Assembly: GCA_017881765.1 (NCBI GenBank)
Contig: JADGQN010000004.1
Coordinates: forward strand, 1-32,339
Origin: Syntrophobacterales bacterium
Lineage (GTDB): Bacteria > Desulfobacterota > Syntrophorhabdia > Syntrophorhabdales > WCHB1-27
Reading direction: 5' to 3'
Length of the DNA stretch: 32,339 nucleotides
Translations under genes and position numbers: made by a program
Shown: positions 9,020-18,586 of the stretch, one piece after another
Layout of the letters: every line of letters begins with the position of its first letter
Position numbering within the stretch: the stretch's first letter is position 1
The notes under the pieces: model-generated
Database searches by the model: none
Told to the model about the DNA's origin: nothing
What the model saw: only the letters and a program-made list of their open reading frames with translations

Positions 9020-9448
9020 ATGAAAAGAAACGGGAAGAAAAGCGCGAAGAAGACAAAGGCGACCAAAGAGACGCAGGAACTGGAGAAATTCTGGGAGACT
9101 ATGCCCGAAGAAGCACGAGATGAGTTGATGCAGATTGCCCAAGACGCCGGTTCCGAAGACGAGTTCGTCAGGGCCGTCTTTGTTGGGGACTGCCCCAGCT
9201 GTGCCAGCGATAAGACAGCTATGCCGGCGGGGCCTGACGGCGAGGAGGACCTGACGGTAGGTGTGTGCAAGGCGTGCGGCTACGTCTGGTGCCTCGAGTG
9301 CGATCATGAGCTGGCTCCCGGCACGGCCTGCGGCCATTGGGACATTTGCGAGAGCTGCGAAGAGTTGGATGAGGAGTCAGGCATCTGCACCACGTCACCG
9401 GACCAATGCGACGTGATCCAGACGTGGCTTTCACACAAAGGGTCCTAG
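9020..9448 (+). CDS. CxxC-rich putative zinc-ribbon protein of unknown function
   Basis: Lysine-rich N-terminus, then CPSC, CKAC, CLEC, CESC motifs; good Shine-Dalgarno. Confidence 0.85.
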   Translation: MKRNGKKSAKKTKATKETQELEKFWETMPEEARDELMQIAQDAGSEDEFVRAVFVGDCPSCASDKTAMPAGPDGEEDLTVGVCKACGYVWCLECDHELAPGTACGHWDICESCEELDEESGICTTSPDQCDVIQTWLSHKGS

Positions 9449-9648
9449 CCCGGGCGCGGTCGGTCTTTTTTCGGAAAGTCTATCTTGATTGCGTTCGCAG
9501 GGCATTCAGCACCGCAAAAGCCGCACTCTTCGCAGAATTCTTCCTCTAAGAAGACCTTTTCGCTCCTCATGACGAGAGCCCTTGGCGGGCAGACTTCTAC
9601 GCAAGCCCCACATTCCGTGCATACCGTTTTATCGATAACAGGTATCAT
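9445..9648 (-). CDS. 2x[4Fe-4S] ferredoxin
   Basis: CTECGACVEVCPP and CEECGFCGAECP cluster motifs; start overlaps the stop region of the upstream oxidoreductase. Confidence 0.93.
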   Translation of the reverse strand: MIPVIDKTVCTECGACVEVCPPRALVMRSEKVFLEEEFCEECGFCGAECPANAIKIDFPKKDRPRPG

Positions 9649-11588
9649 CAGATCGCCATCCCCACACGATAACCATCATGTATGGCGTTGTTGAGACGCC
9701 TTGGTCTTTTGGCATCACCAACAAAATGCATCTCGTGACCTGAACCTTCAAGTGCCAACTTCCACGAACCGGCAGACTGCCGTTGTGTCATAATTATAGC
9801 GTCAATTTCGATAACCTGTTCCCCGTGCGTACCGGCTACGCGAGCCATTCTTCCGTCAACCCCGAGAAGTCGACTCGACCGCAGCAGGGTAGCCTTTTTC
9901 TCCTTCAGTATTCTCATGTACCCCCAGAGATAGAACGGGTTAACGTCCCTCCCGAGCTTTGCTCCCTCTTCAATGATGGTGAGATCGTACGCTCCCTGAC
10001 TGGAAAGAAAAACGGCGACTCCCAGTCCCACGCCCTCTCCGCCGAGAATGAGCACCCTGCCCGAGGGCCTCGTGCCTTTGCCGATAATATCTTCGGGCGA
10101 GAAAACGGGAGGGCCGTTGATGGACGGCGGAACACTCACGGACGCACCCGTGGCAATCACGATAACGTCTGCTTGCTGCTCTGAGATGGCCTCAGGTGTG
10201 GCATCGACGCTCATCTTCAACTCAACGCCCGCCATCCTGCACGAGTGTTCAAGATAGCGTATCGGGCGCAAAAGTTCCTTCGCACCTTCATCCACACGGG
10301 AGGCAAGCAGGACGGCCCCGCCCAATTGCCCATTCTTCTCCCAGAGCGTTACCTTGTGTCCTCTGCTTGCGGCCACCGTCGCACACTGGAGACCGGCCGG
10401 TCCTCCGCCGACGACGGTCACTCTCTTCTTCTTGTGGGTTGTCGCAAAGCCACGATATCCCCATTCACTTTCTCCTTCGTGACCAAGAGTCGGCCGGACC
10501 GAACACATGATCGGCTGGTGAAAATAAAGACGGGAGAAGCAGAGATTGCACGCGATGCAGGGGATGATCTCATCTTCCCTGTTTTCGGCAACTTTGCGCG
10601 GGATCTCAGGGTCTGCGATCATGGGCCTGCAGGCCTCCCAAAAATCGATCGATCCTGAGGCAATAGCCTGCTCCGGCACGTTCGGGGTGAACTGACGGAA
10701 TGCCATCATGACCGGAACTGTCACAGCTTCCTTCACCTTCTTTGCCACCCAGAGCCAATGGCCCATCGGCACGTCTCGCGTGATGACGGAAACAGAGGAT
10801 TCGTGCCAGCCTATCGTGACACTCAGATAGTCAGCGCCGGCCGCCTCCGCGATACGAAAGCTCTCCACGCTCTCTTCCAGCGTGTTGCCTCCGCGGTCAT
10901 CGAGCAGCTCCAGACCGCACAGCCGGATGCCGACCGGAACACCCTTCCCCACCTCTGCCTTGACCGCCTGCAGCACCTCTGTCATCAGCCTGCACCTGTT
11001 TCTGATATCACCCCCGTACTCGTCCTGCCTCCTATTCGTGTATCGCGAGATGAAAGTTGAGAGGAGATAGCCGACGATGCCGGAGATCTCCACCATGTCA
11101 AAGCCGGCCTCCACAGCGCGGCGCGCGGCATTTGCATGGTCAGTAATCGATTCCTTTATCTGGGCAGCACCTATCTGGCGGGGTGGCTTGAAATAGGAGA
11201 GCTTCTGCGGCACAACCGACGGCATCAAGCAGTAGTCGAGCTCAACTCCCCCTTCCCTGCCGCAGTGCAGGATCTGAAGACAGGAGAGCGCACCATTGCG
11301 CCTTATCACATTCGCTATGCGTGCAAGTCCGGGAATGAACCGATCATCGTATATGCCCATCATGCCCTTAAAACCCTTGCCTTCGCCTCGCTTATCCGTG
11401 TATGCACCCTGGGTGGTCACTATGGCTGCCCCGCCCCTGGCCTGAGCCTCCATGTATGCTACTTCCCTGTCACTCACAAATCCGTCGCCAAAGGGAAAGT
11501 TCGTCTCGGTAGCAGCGTATTTAATGCGGTTCTTCGTCGCGAGAGGTCCTATACGACCGGGAGCGAATATATGGGGATAATTGGCCAT
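9648..11588 (-). CDS. NADH:flavin oxidoreductase / 2,4-dienoyl-CoA reductase-like (OYE barrel, FeS, FAD/NAD-binding)
   Basis: PHIFAPGRIGPLATKNRIKYAATETN, HCGREGGVELDY, GFDMVEISGIVGYLLSTFISRYTNRRQDEYGGDIRNRCRL, CIACNLCFSRLYFHQPIMCSVRP, VVGGGPAGLQCA. Confidence 0.93.
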   Translation of the reverse strand: MANYPHIFAPGRIGPLATKNRIKYAATETNFPFGDGFVSDREVAYMEAQARGGAAIVTTQGAYTDKRGEGKGFKGMMGIYDDRFIPGLARIANVIRRNGALSCLQILHCGREGGVELDYCLMPSVVPQKLSYFKPPRQIGAAQIKESITDHANAARRAVEAGFDMVEISGIVGYLLSTFISRYTNRRQDEYGGDIRNRCRLMTEVLQAVKAEVGKGVPVGIRLCGLELLDDRGGNTLEESVESFRIAEAAGADYLSVTIGWHESSVSVITRDVPMGHWLWVAKKVKEAVTVPVMMAFRQFTPNVPEQAIASGSIDFWEACRPMIADPEIPRKVAENREDEIIPCIACNLCFSRLYFHQPIMCSVRPTLGHEGESEWGYRGFATTHKKKRVTVVGGGPAGLQCATVAASRGHKVTLWEKNGQLGGAVLLASRVDEGAKELLRPIRYLEHSCRMAGVELKMSVDATPEAISEQQADVIVIATGASVSVPPSINGPPVFSPEDIIGKGTRPSGRVLILGGEGVGLGVAVFLSSQGAYDLTIIEEGAKLGRDVNPFYLWGYMRILKEKKATLLRSSRLLGVDGRMARVAGTHGEQVIEIDAIIMTQRQSAGSWKLALEGSGHEMHFVGDAKRPRRLNNAIHDGYRVGMAI

Positions 11589-11715
11589 GCGCTCATTCCT
11601 TTTTTGCTGGCTTTCGGTCTATGGGGCGTTGTCGGTAACGCCGGAAAGTAGGTACCACACGGCGCATTAGTAAGTCAAGCTGACACCCGTTGACTCTGCC
11701 ACTCGACCGTGCCAG

Positions 11716-12342
11716 CTACTTTGAGGCTGTTATGATGGCGGGGGAGCCGCTTTCCGGCAGAGCCCTTACGCGGCCCCCACCGATGAACCTCGCGTTATAG
11801 AAATCAGCGGAGAGGGAGTCAATCCTCACGCCTCCCTTGTTCAGGGCTGATGCGTGAATGAATTGGCCGTTCCCCATATAAATACCTACGTGGGTCGGGT
11901 ACTGTTCATGCTGCTTGGTTCTGAAAAAAACGAGATCGCCCATCGTCAATTCTTCTCTGGAGATTCTCCTGCCCGCGTCATACTGCTCCCTAGCCGTCCT
12001 CGGCAGGGCAACGTCAACTGAAGAAAACATCCTCCTGACAAAAGCCGAGCAGTCGATCCCGGTCAGTCCGTCGCCCCCAAGCCTGTAAGGAACCCCTAAA
12101 AGGGTTTTTGCCTGCTTGATCAGGCCATACCTCTCCTCATCATCACGCCAAGGGCGGACAGAATGCTGCCCATGTGCGCGTGGGGGATCTTTCGTTTCAA
12201 TAACGGTACTATACTGTTTATTCGCGGGCCTGATGTTGGTGAAATGGTAAGCCCCGGCATCATCCACATACCCGTAAATACTGGCGTAAAGAGTGGCGGG
12301 AGCGGTGCATAAGCACAAAAGGAGGATTATGGTAAAGTGCAT
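11716..12342 (-). CDS. Secreted NlpC/P60 family cysteine peptidase with N-terminal DUF4124-like region
   Basis: Signal peptide; YGYVDDAGAYHFTN; catalytic GIDCSAFVRRMF, HVGIYMGNGQFIHAS. Confidence 0.9.
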   Translation of the reverse strand: MHFTIILLLCLCTAPATLYASIYGYVDDAGAYHFTNIRPANKQYSTVIETKDPPRAHGQHSVRPWRDDEERYGLIKQAKTLLGVPYRLGGDGLTGIDCSAFVRRMFSSVDVALPRTAREQYDAGRRISREELTMGDLVFFRTKQHEQYPTHVGIYMGNGQFIHASALNKGGVRIDSLSADFYNARFIGGGRVRALPESGSPAIITASK

Positions 12343-12443
12343 CGGCCTGTTTCCGAAATCTTTCCCTTATCTATTCTATGCAATAATGCTGCCCAAGACA
12401 ACTCCGACATTGTCAAGTCCAGGCCAGGCCACCACTTGGGGTC

Positions 12444-13046
12444 CTACAGATCGATCTCTTCCAGTCTCAACTTGCCGGCGGGCTTCGAGGGTTCAGCGTT
12501 AATACGGTACCGGTTGCTCACCTCGATGCGGTCTGGTTTCAGGTGCGCTCTTGGCGGACTGAACTTCAGCGGCTCCGCATGGCCTCCAGTTGCGTCGGGA
12601 AACCTTCTAAAAAGATCGTCCCTCACGTTATCGATAATACTGCCCCGTTCTATATTCGTCCAGTCAGGATAACGAAAGTTGATCACGTTAAGGACTGCGC
12701 CCTGCTTGTCACACACAATGAGATGCTGGTCTCGAAACGCGTCTTTGGCAAAATCTATCTCAATGACTTGCTTCACGTGACCAGGCTTGCTGGAGTTCTT
12801 CTTTGCAGCCTTGACGATCTCGATCAGTTCCGCATAGGTCCTGCTTCCTTCCGGGGGGACATGCATTACGCAAACTTTAAAGAGCGTGGCCGGCTCGATG
12901 TCACGGACTATGCTGCCTGCGTCCAGATAGGCCTGGGTCCCATCGTCGTCGACACCGACGGCTACCCACTCTTGCATATCTGGCCCTGAGCGTTCCATGC
13001 CTCTGACTCCTTTATCGGCCTTTTTTCTGTTCATCTTAAGCAACAC
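12444..13046 (-). CDS. Surface-adhesin protein E-like protein
   Basis: WVAVGVDDDGTQAYLDAGSIV...EIDFAKDAFRDQHLIVCDKQGAVL; organisation similar to the 27718-28248 protein. Start uncertain (in-frame ATG downstream at MERSGPD). Confidence 0.6.
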   Translation of the reverse strand: MLLKMNRKKADKGVRGMERSGPDMQEWVAVGVDDDGTQAYLDAGSIVRDIEPATLFKVCVMHVPPEGSRTYAELIEIVKAAKKNSSKPGHVKQVIEIDFAKDAFRDQHLIVCDKQGAVLNVINFRYPDWTNIERGSIIDNVRDDLFRRFPDATGGHAEPLKFSPPRAHLKPDRIEVSNRYRINAEPSKPAGKLRLEEIDL

Positions 13047-13114
13047 TAAAGGTTGGACCGCACAGGAGATCCTCGATGATCAGCTTCGCCTGTCACACCT
13101 CATACGCGCAACGG

Positions 13115-13142
13115 CGATACAAACGTAACGATACAAACGTAA
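13115..13142 (+). repeat. Two tandem 14-bp repeats (CGATACAAACGTAA x2) upstream of a putative promoter
   Basis: Exact tandem duplication seen at 13115-13128 and 13129-13142. Confidence 0.8.
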
Positions 13143-13145
13143 TGG

Positions 13146-13174
13146 TTGACAAGTAGTCTACTCAGTGCTATTTC
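13146..13174 (+). promoter_or_regulatory. Putative sigma70-like promoter for the DUF362 fusion gene
   Basis: Consensus -35 TTGACA (13146-13151), 17-nt spacer, weak -10 TATTTC with TGC extended -10 context. Confidence 0.45.
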
Positions 13175-13217
13175 TGTACCATCGGAACTTTGCCTGCCGC
13201 ACCTATTGGAGGTCTCT

Positions 13218-16214
13218 ATGAGCCCCACAAACGGACATAGCAGCGAGCTTCACTTCACGGAAAGAATGTGGGGGTACATCTCTGAGGGAGCAGCGTCTTT
13301 CGAACAAGGTTACATCGAGGGTAAGGAGGCCGACAACAGGCTGGAATATCGGGTCACCATCAGCATAAAGGACCTGGATGCGCTCATGGCAGAGCCGGAG
13401 GATACGGGCGGTGATGCGACGGCACGTCATGTACCGATGGACGGGTGGGCTTCATGCGGAAAGCTCTTTGGTGAGACGCGTCCACTGCAAAGGGGAGCAA
13501 CTTTCGGCCTCTACTGGAAAGACCCTCAGAGTGGCGAACGCCGCATGTCATACGACTTTCAGGTGGTAGGACGGGACAACACCGTCTACGCGTTTTCCGG
13601 ATATAAGCGCATCGTTCATGACCCGGGCACCTTCGATATCCTCCAGGATCACACGACGCTTTACGCGACACTCCAGTGGACGGAAGGCGACGAGACAAAG
13701 ACGGCTCGCGGCATCATTTACTTTCACGTGCTTACGGACCTTGCCCCCATGCTCCTCTCCATGTTTCTTCCAAAGACTGAAAATCCCCTCGATCTGCTCA
13801 CCGGTCTTTTTGATTCGAGCTGGAAGGAGCGACTCGTAACGGTGGCGCGTTTCTTCCTGTTTGTGTCCGGAGAAGCCTCTGAGGAATACTTGGAAAGCCT
13901 TATCCCTCGAAGATATGAGACTCAATACCACAACTGGGTATGTAAAGGAACGTGCACGACAGAAGGCGTTGCACAGGAGTTCTTCCTCTTTTCCGGTATA
14001 CATGATAAAGGTTTTCCCTGGGGAGGCGATGAAACATTCTCAGACATAGGGCTCATCCTGAGGGACGCGCCAGGATCGACAAGGCGCTTCGCCTTCTCTG
14101 ACCGATCCATACAGAGTATGGAGTTGGACTTCAAGTTTCAGCGGCAGGGCTTTTACAGATACGAGGGCAGTCTCTTCGAAATTACTGACGGGTACCAAGT
14201 CTCCTTCACGGATATGCGCAAACAAGTCCTCCCTGAATACCTTCGTGAGATCCCCGCCTGCCTCAAGTTGACGTTCACACCGCAGTTTGTCGACAGCAAG
14301 AGTGTACCCTTAGAAATAAGCATGCAGAGGCTGAAGGAGTTTCTTGAAGGCGTCCAGGGCAAGTTAGAAGATAAGCAGGAAAAGCCGGTCGTTCCCCGGG
14401 GCTTTGATTGGATCTCACAGCTTCTGAAAGCAACGGAGAAATGGCTTAACGAACTGAACCCCCCGGATAACCCCTTGGGTTATTCGGCAGATATATATAA
14501 ACTGTCCAATATCGCCGGGAGCATCAATCTTGAGGGTACGGCGTATGAGGTCCTCTCTGATGAGACACTTGCTGAGGGCGAATACGGGAAGCTTGTCGCC
14601 TTTACCGTGCCTACCCTGTACTACAATTATTTCTGCGCTGTTGAAGCCGCCCGGAGCGCATCCACAGACGATGCCTTCCGGGTGCAGATACGCTCGGGTA
14701 CCCTGCGTTCCGTCGCCCGTGGCTCTGTCACACATTGGGCTGAAGAACTACTCGGAAAGATCATCAGCGATCTTGCATATATGGATCTTCAGGTCGTAAG
14801 CAATCCGGCCGGCACACTTCAGCAGAGTGAGATAACGCCGAGAGAGAAGGCTGACGCCTTGATTCTCCCCACGGCAGATCTCCTTGAGATCAACAACAAC
14901 CACTATCCAAATCACAGATTCTTTCAGCGGCGCATCGTTGTCTTGCCCGGTACACAGCAGAAGGAAACCCTGGCCATGGAAGAGGACATGGGTGTACTCG
15001 ACCTCACGCCTCTGGGCACCGAGCGGACCACGCGCGTTGCCGCTATCAAAAACACCGATCGATTTTCCGCCCTCGATCAAGCTATGCAGGTCACAGGCTT
15101 CTTTGATGCGCTGGAGCGTGCGTTTCAAAAGGCCAGAGAGGAGAAACAAAAAACAAGAGAGACCTTCTCCATAGTCATAAAGCCAAGTTTCAGCTTCATG
15201 TACTCCCTCACGGACGTCTCCAGCTATACTGATCCGGCCCTGGTGAAATACCTCATAGATAAGGTCTGCGACAAGGGTTTCAAAAACATCACCGTGGTCG
15301 AGGCCCAGAGCACGTACGCTACGTTCTTCACGAACCGGGATGTGAAAACGTTAGCGCGGTATGTGGGATACCTTGGGGAAAACTACGCGGTTGCAGACCT
15401 CTCCGAAGACTATGTCACCTATATGTCGCCCGCGGCTTCAGCCGCGGCAGGCAAGCCCACACAGCGCGATGTTCATCCAGTGTGGAGAGATGCCGACTTC
15501 AGGATATCATTCGCAAAAAACAAAACGCACTCGTACGCCTTTTATACTTTGACCATCAAGAATATCTACGGTGCCCTTCCCAGACAAAATAAATTCAAAG
15601 AATACCATTGCAACAGAGCAGAGTTCGGTGATGAGCCCATCTACACACCGGCTATCGAACTAATACAGGACTTTCCCGTGCACTTCGGATTCATCGACGC
15701 GTACTTCAGTGCCGACGGGGTCTTTGGCGTATTTGCTGACCCGAAACCTGAGTTTACGGGCACCATCATCGGGGGCGAGGACTTGGTGGCCGTTGACTGG
15801 ATCGGTGCATCCAAAATGGGGCTCGACCCTCTGCTCTCCACGTACATGCAACTTGCTATCAAGGTCTTCGGCAAACCGGAGATCACGCTGATCGGCGACC
15901 ACTCTCTTTATGAGAACTGGCAGAATGTACCCCTCTTCTTGCCGGAAGCAACAACCCTGCTGATGGACCGCAACTACTCATGGGGACTGATCATCTATGC
16001 AGCCTTCTCCATGATGGATCCCTTCTTTGCGTTCAAGATGGAAGGAAAAGGCCTTGAACTGATCCGCCTCTATTCTCTCCCCCTCCGAGGAGCACTCCTG
16101 GAAGCTGTCGCAATAGGGGAGCGTAGCTGGGAAGCAGTGGCCAACCTGATAAACCCAGCGTCCCTGAAACAGTTGCAAGAACTGCTTGAGCTGCTGGCCG
16201 GCGACATCGGGTAA
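13218..16214 (+). CDS. Large protein: N-terminal domain resembling the non-catalytic region of GMC/cholesterol-oxidase-type proteins, C-terminal DUF362
   Basis: TATTGGAGG Shine-Dalgarno before ATG 13218 (ORF track start is an upstream TTG). N-term GYIEGKEADNRLEYRVTISIKDLDALM...RRMSYDFQVVGRDNTVYAFSGYKRIVHDPGTFDILQDHTTLYATL; C-term DUF362-like IVIKPSFSFM...WRDADFRISFAKNKTHSYAFYTLTIKNIYGALPRQNK...DLVAVDWIGASKMGLDP. Confidence 0.8.
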   Translation: MSPTNGHSSELHFTERMWGYISEGAASFEQGYIEGKEADNRLEYRVTISIKDLDALMAEPEDTGGDATARHVPMDGWASCGKLFGETRPLQRGATFGLYWKDPQSGERRMSYDFQVVGRDNTVYAFSGYKRIVHDPGTFDILQDHTTLYATLQWTEGDETKTARGIIYFHVLTDLAPMLLSMFLPKTENPLDLLTGLFDSSWKERLVTVARFFLFVSGEASEEYLESLIPRRYETQYHNWVCKGTCTTEGVAQEFFLFSGIHDKGFPWGGDETFSDIGLILRDAPGSTRRFAFSDRSIQSMELDFKFQRQGFYRYEGSLFEITDGYQVSFTDMRKQVLPEYLREIPACLKLTFTPQFVDSKSVPLEISMQRLKEFLEGVQGKLEDKQEKPVVPRGFDWISQLLKATEKWLNELNPPDNPLGYSADIYKLSNIAGSINLEGTAYEVLSDETLAEGEYGKLVAFTVPTLYYNYFCAVEAARSASTDDAFRVQIRSGTLRSVARGSVTHWAEELLGKIISDLAYMDLQVVSNPAGTLQQSEITPREKADALILPTADLLEINNNHYPNHRFFQRRIVVLPGTQQKETLAMEEDMGVLDLTPLGTERTTRVAAIKNTDRFSALDQAMQVTGFFDALERAFQKAREEKQKTRETFSIVIKPSFSFMYSLTDVSSYTDPALVKYLIDKVCDKGFKNITVVEAQSTYATFFTNRDVKTLARYVGYLGENYAVADLSEDYVTYMSPAASAAAGKPTQRDVHPVWRDADFRISFAKNKTHSYAFYTLTIKNIYGALPRQNKFKEYHCNRAEFGDEPIYTPAIELIQDFPVHFGFIDAYFSADGVFGVFADPKPEFTGTIIGGEDLVAVDWIGASKMGLDPLLSTYMQLAIKVFGKPEITLIGDHSLYENWQNVPLFLPEATTLLMDRNYSWGLIIYAAFSMMDPFFAFKMEGKGLELIRLYSLPLRGALLEAVAIGERSWEAVANLINPASLKQLQELLELLAGDIG
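15430..15447. repeat. Small perfect hairpin inside the DUF362 fusion CDS
   Basis: CCGCGGC-TTCA-GCCGCGG, encoding part of SPAASAAAGKPTQ. Confidence 0.6.
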
Positions 16215-16326
16215 TACCCGTCTAAACTTTTCCGCCGCATGGCCGATCATGAAGCAATAGGTAAAATTCCAACTCTCGCCGGGATGGTGCCTACAATGTA
16301 CCCTAAAATTCTGAGGTCTCCTGTCT

Positions 16327-16551
16327 TTAGTAGGAACTGCCGCTTTCCAAAATTGCGTCTAATTGCTTTACCACAGAAAACTCTGCTGCATCCTCCACCA
16401 GTGGACGAGCCTCCTCTTCGAGAGGTTTGAGCGCAACATCGACGTGCTCGGGAACTAAACGATACCCTCCCCCGGAGACCACATCAAGTGCCCAACAGAC
16501 TACCCCGCCCGTGAGTCCGACGTCTGACCGCCGTATGGCAATCAAGACCAT
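16327..16551 (-). CDS. Hypothetical protein, possibly translationally coupled to 16542-16880
   Basis: 74-aa ORF overlapping the upstream gene by 10 nt; no family recognised. Confidence 0.35.
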   Translation of the reverse strand: MVLIAIRRSDVGLTGGVVCWALDVVSGGGYRLVPEHVDVALKPLEEEARPLVEDAAEFSVVKQLDAILESGSSY

Positions 16552-16880
16552 GGAACACCGTCTCCGGGGAAAGTGCCGAGCGGCCGGGTGAACGTGAATT
16601 TAAAGGGCTCTGCTATCAGTTTCCGGGCAACGGTACCCACGCTGCCACTCGGAACCGAAATGGGAAGTGTGGCCACTGTTCCCACAACACCGATGGCTGT
16701 GGCAATCACCGCAAAGGGACGGATGAATACGAAGTCCCCGATTATTGCACCCGCCGGAGGTGATTCCTGTTGTTGCGCGCTAGGATTCTGGGGGGCTTCG
16801 GAACTAGTCTGGCTCTGTACGGTCAAGGCAGGCACAACCAAAAGAGCCAGGAACAACCAAAATAAGATCGCCTTTTTCAT
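16542..16880 (-). CDS. Small secreted/membrane hypothetical protein
   Basis: N-terminal signal MKKAILFWLFLALLVVPALTVQSQ, hydrophobic segment FAVIATAIGVVGTVATLPIS; Shine-Dalgarno GGAGG upstream. Confidence 0.75.
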   Translation of the reverse strand: MKKAILFWLFLALLVVPALTVQSQTSSEAPQNPSAQQQESPPAGAIIGDFVFIRPFAVIATAIGVVGTVATLPISVPSGSVGTVARKLIAEPFKFTFTRPLGTFPGDGVPWS

Positions 16881-17244
16881 GGCTTCCTCCTTTCTAAGAT
16901 ATTAATCACGCCGGCACGAAGCATGCGCTTACGCCGGCTTCTACTAACAAAGTTATTCATCGCACGGGCATCTGTCAATCGAGCTGACGTTAGTTCTGCA
17001 TGGCCCGCAATCCGGAAACAGGCCTAGGCCTTCCTCTTTTCAACGAGCACGCAATTTCACATTTTGCTTGATATACATGATGGCGTTACGCTATTATCCA
17101 GCTGGAAGAGCCGAAGAGCAGATCGACAAATTATGTGCCGGGGACTGAGCTCGAAATGCCAAGCCAAGACTTGGTCGCTCTCGCAAGCGCTATCTAAAAA
17201 AAACAACAGACACAATCAAGAAAACATGACTAAGGAGGATCACA

Positions 17245-18300
17245 ATGAAATTGGGGCGATTCATCGTTGACACACATGTTCATGCTCAGAGGCACGCGGC
17301 CGGGCCGGAGCTAAAAAAAGAGGGCGGGGTCCAGCAGAGCCAGAAAAAGATACCCTACAGAGATCTCGCCAAGATTATGCCTAAACTTCAGACGTACGAC
17401 AATTCTGAGCGGCTTCTCTATGACATGGAATGCTATGACGTCGATATGTGTATCCTTTGTTCGGCATTCGGAATGAACAACGAGATAAACGTGCAGCTCG
17501 TGGAAAAATATCCGGATAAGTTCCGGGCCCTGTGCCGCGCTAAGGAGACTGCGGATAAGGCACAAGCAGGCGAAATCGAATGGACGATGGAAGCCGCATG
17601 CGAGGAAATTGACAGGCTTCTCGCCACCGGTAAGTTCGTGGGAATCGGCGAGGGCATGCCCGCAAACTCGGATAATGCAAGAACGAAAAAGACATACAGC
17701 CACAGTCAGCGCATGGATGAACTCAGGCTCGTTATGAACGTGGCCCGCAAGCACCAGGTGCCCGTGCGGGTCCATACCGGGTCCCCCGGAGGATATCCCA
17801 TCAACTATACCTTCTGGCCGGAAAACTGGCATCCATACTGGATCCATGACCTTGCCACCGAATATCCTGATGTGACGATTGTCTTTGATCACGGAGGCAT
17901 GCAAGGGGGCAACATGGAAAACCTGGTAGATGAGTGTATCCAGGTGGCGGCCAATCACGACAATGTATATCTGGAAACGGGCCTCTACTGGACGGAACTC
18001 TACTATAAGGCCCTCCTCAACCCGAATGTGGGGCCCGAGAAATTGATTTGGGGCACGGATTGGGGCGCGAGTCAGCCGACCTATACCCATATCGGCGCCC
18101 ACCCCCAGACTTACACCTTCCAGGTCCGCAGCGAAGGGATCGTCACACATCAGGTAGATATCATGGGATGGAGTCTGAAACAGGTAAGCCGCCTTGATAT
18201 CTCACAGGACGACCTGAATCTGATCCTCGGAGGTAACGCGCTCAGGATCTATAAGATTAATTTTCCATTGACCCGGATGTTCAAACCGGTTTCACTCTAG
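17245..18300 (+). CDS. Amidohydrolase-2 family metal-dependent hydrolase
   Basis: VDTHVHAQ, VRVHTGSPGG, IVFDHGGMQGGN, LIWGTDWG, NALRIYKI; AAGGAGG Shine-Dalgarno. Confidence 0.88.
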   Translation: MKLGRFIVDTHVHAQRHAAGPELKKEGGVQQSQKKIPYRDLAKIMPKLQTYDNSERLLYDMECYDVDMCILCSAFGMNNEINVQLVEKYPDKFRALCRAKETADKAQAGEIEWTMEAACEEIDRLLATGKFVGIGEGMPANSDNARTKKTYSHSQRMDELRLVMNVARKHQVPVRVHTGSPGGYPINYTFWPENWHPYWIHDLATEYPDVTIVFDHGGMQGGNMENLVDECIQVAANHDNVYLETGLYWTELYYKALLNPNVGPEKLIWGTDWGASQPTYTHIGAHPQTYTFQVRSEGIVTHQVDIMGWSLKQVSRLDISQDDLNLILGGNALRIYKINFPLTRMFKPVSL

Positions 18301-18325
18301 CTTCCTCGCATAGCACCGGTTGATT

Positions 18326-18360
18326 GATTACCGGTTGGCCGCCTGAGCCAACCGGTAATC
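18326..18360. repeat. Perfect 14-bp-stem hairpin downstream of the amidohydrolase
   Basis: GATTACCGGTTGGC-CGCCTGA-GCCAACCGGTAATC. Confidence 0.85.
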
Positions 18361-18412
18361 AGCGATTAGTCAATCGGTCAACCCGTCATCAGTAATCGTT
18401 CAACGACTAATC

Positions 18413-18443
18413 AATCTCCCCGTTAAGCAGGGAGATTGTTTTT
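18413..18443 (+). terminator. Rho-independent terminator
   Basis: AATCTCCC-CGTTAAGCA-GGGAGATT followed by GTTTTT. Confidence 0.8.
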
Positions 18444-18586
18444 CCAGGATGCCTGGGCTACCCTTTAAGAAGTCTGACTAAAGAACAGGTTAAGGTTAAG
18501 CTTGAAAAACCTGAACCTAAGATGCGGGAATAGAATTTGCAGAGCTACAGGTTTAGGCGTTTAAGTTTACTCATCACCAGGAAGAC

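Noticed and set aside
16907-16938. Two ACGCCGGC words upstream of the small secreted gene at 16880
   Set aside because: Only 8-9 bp shared in a GC-rich genome; too short to claim an operator without more copies.
17311-18150. 279-aa minus-strand ORF opposite the amidohydrolase
   Set aside because: Antisense to clear amidohydrolase motifs; shadow ORF.
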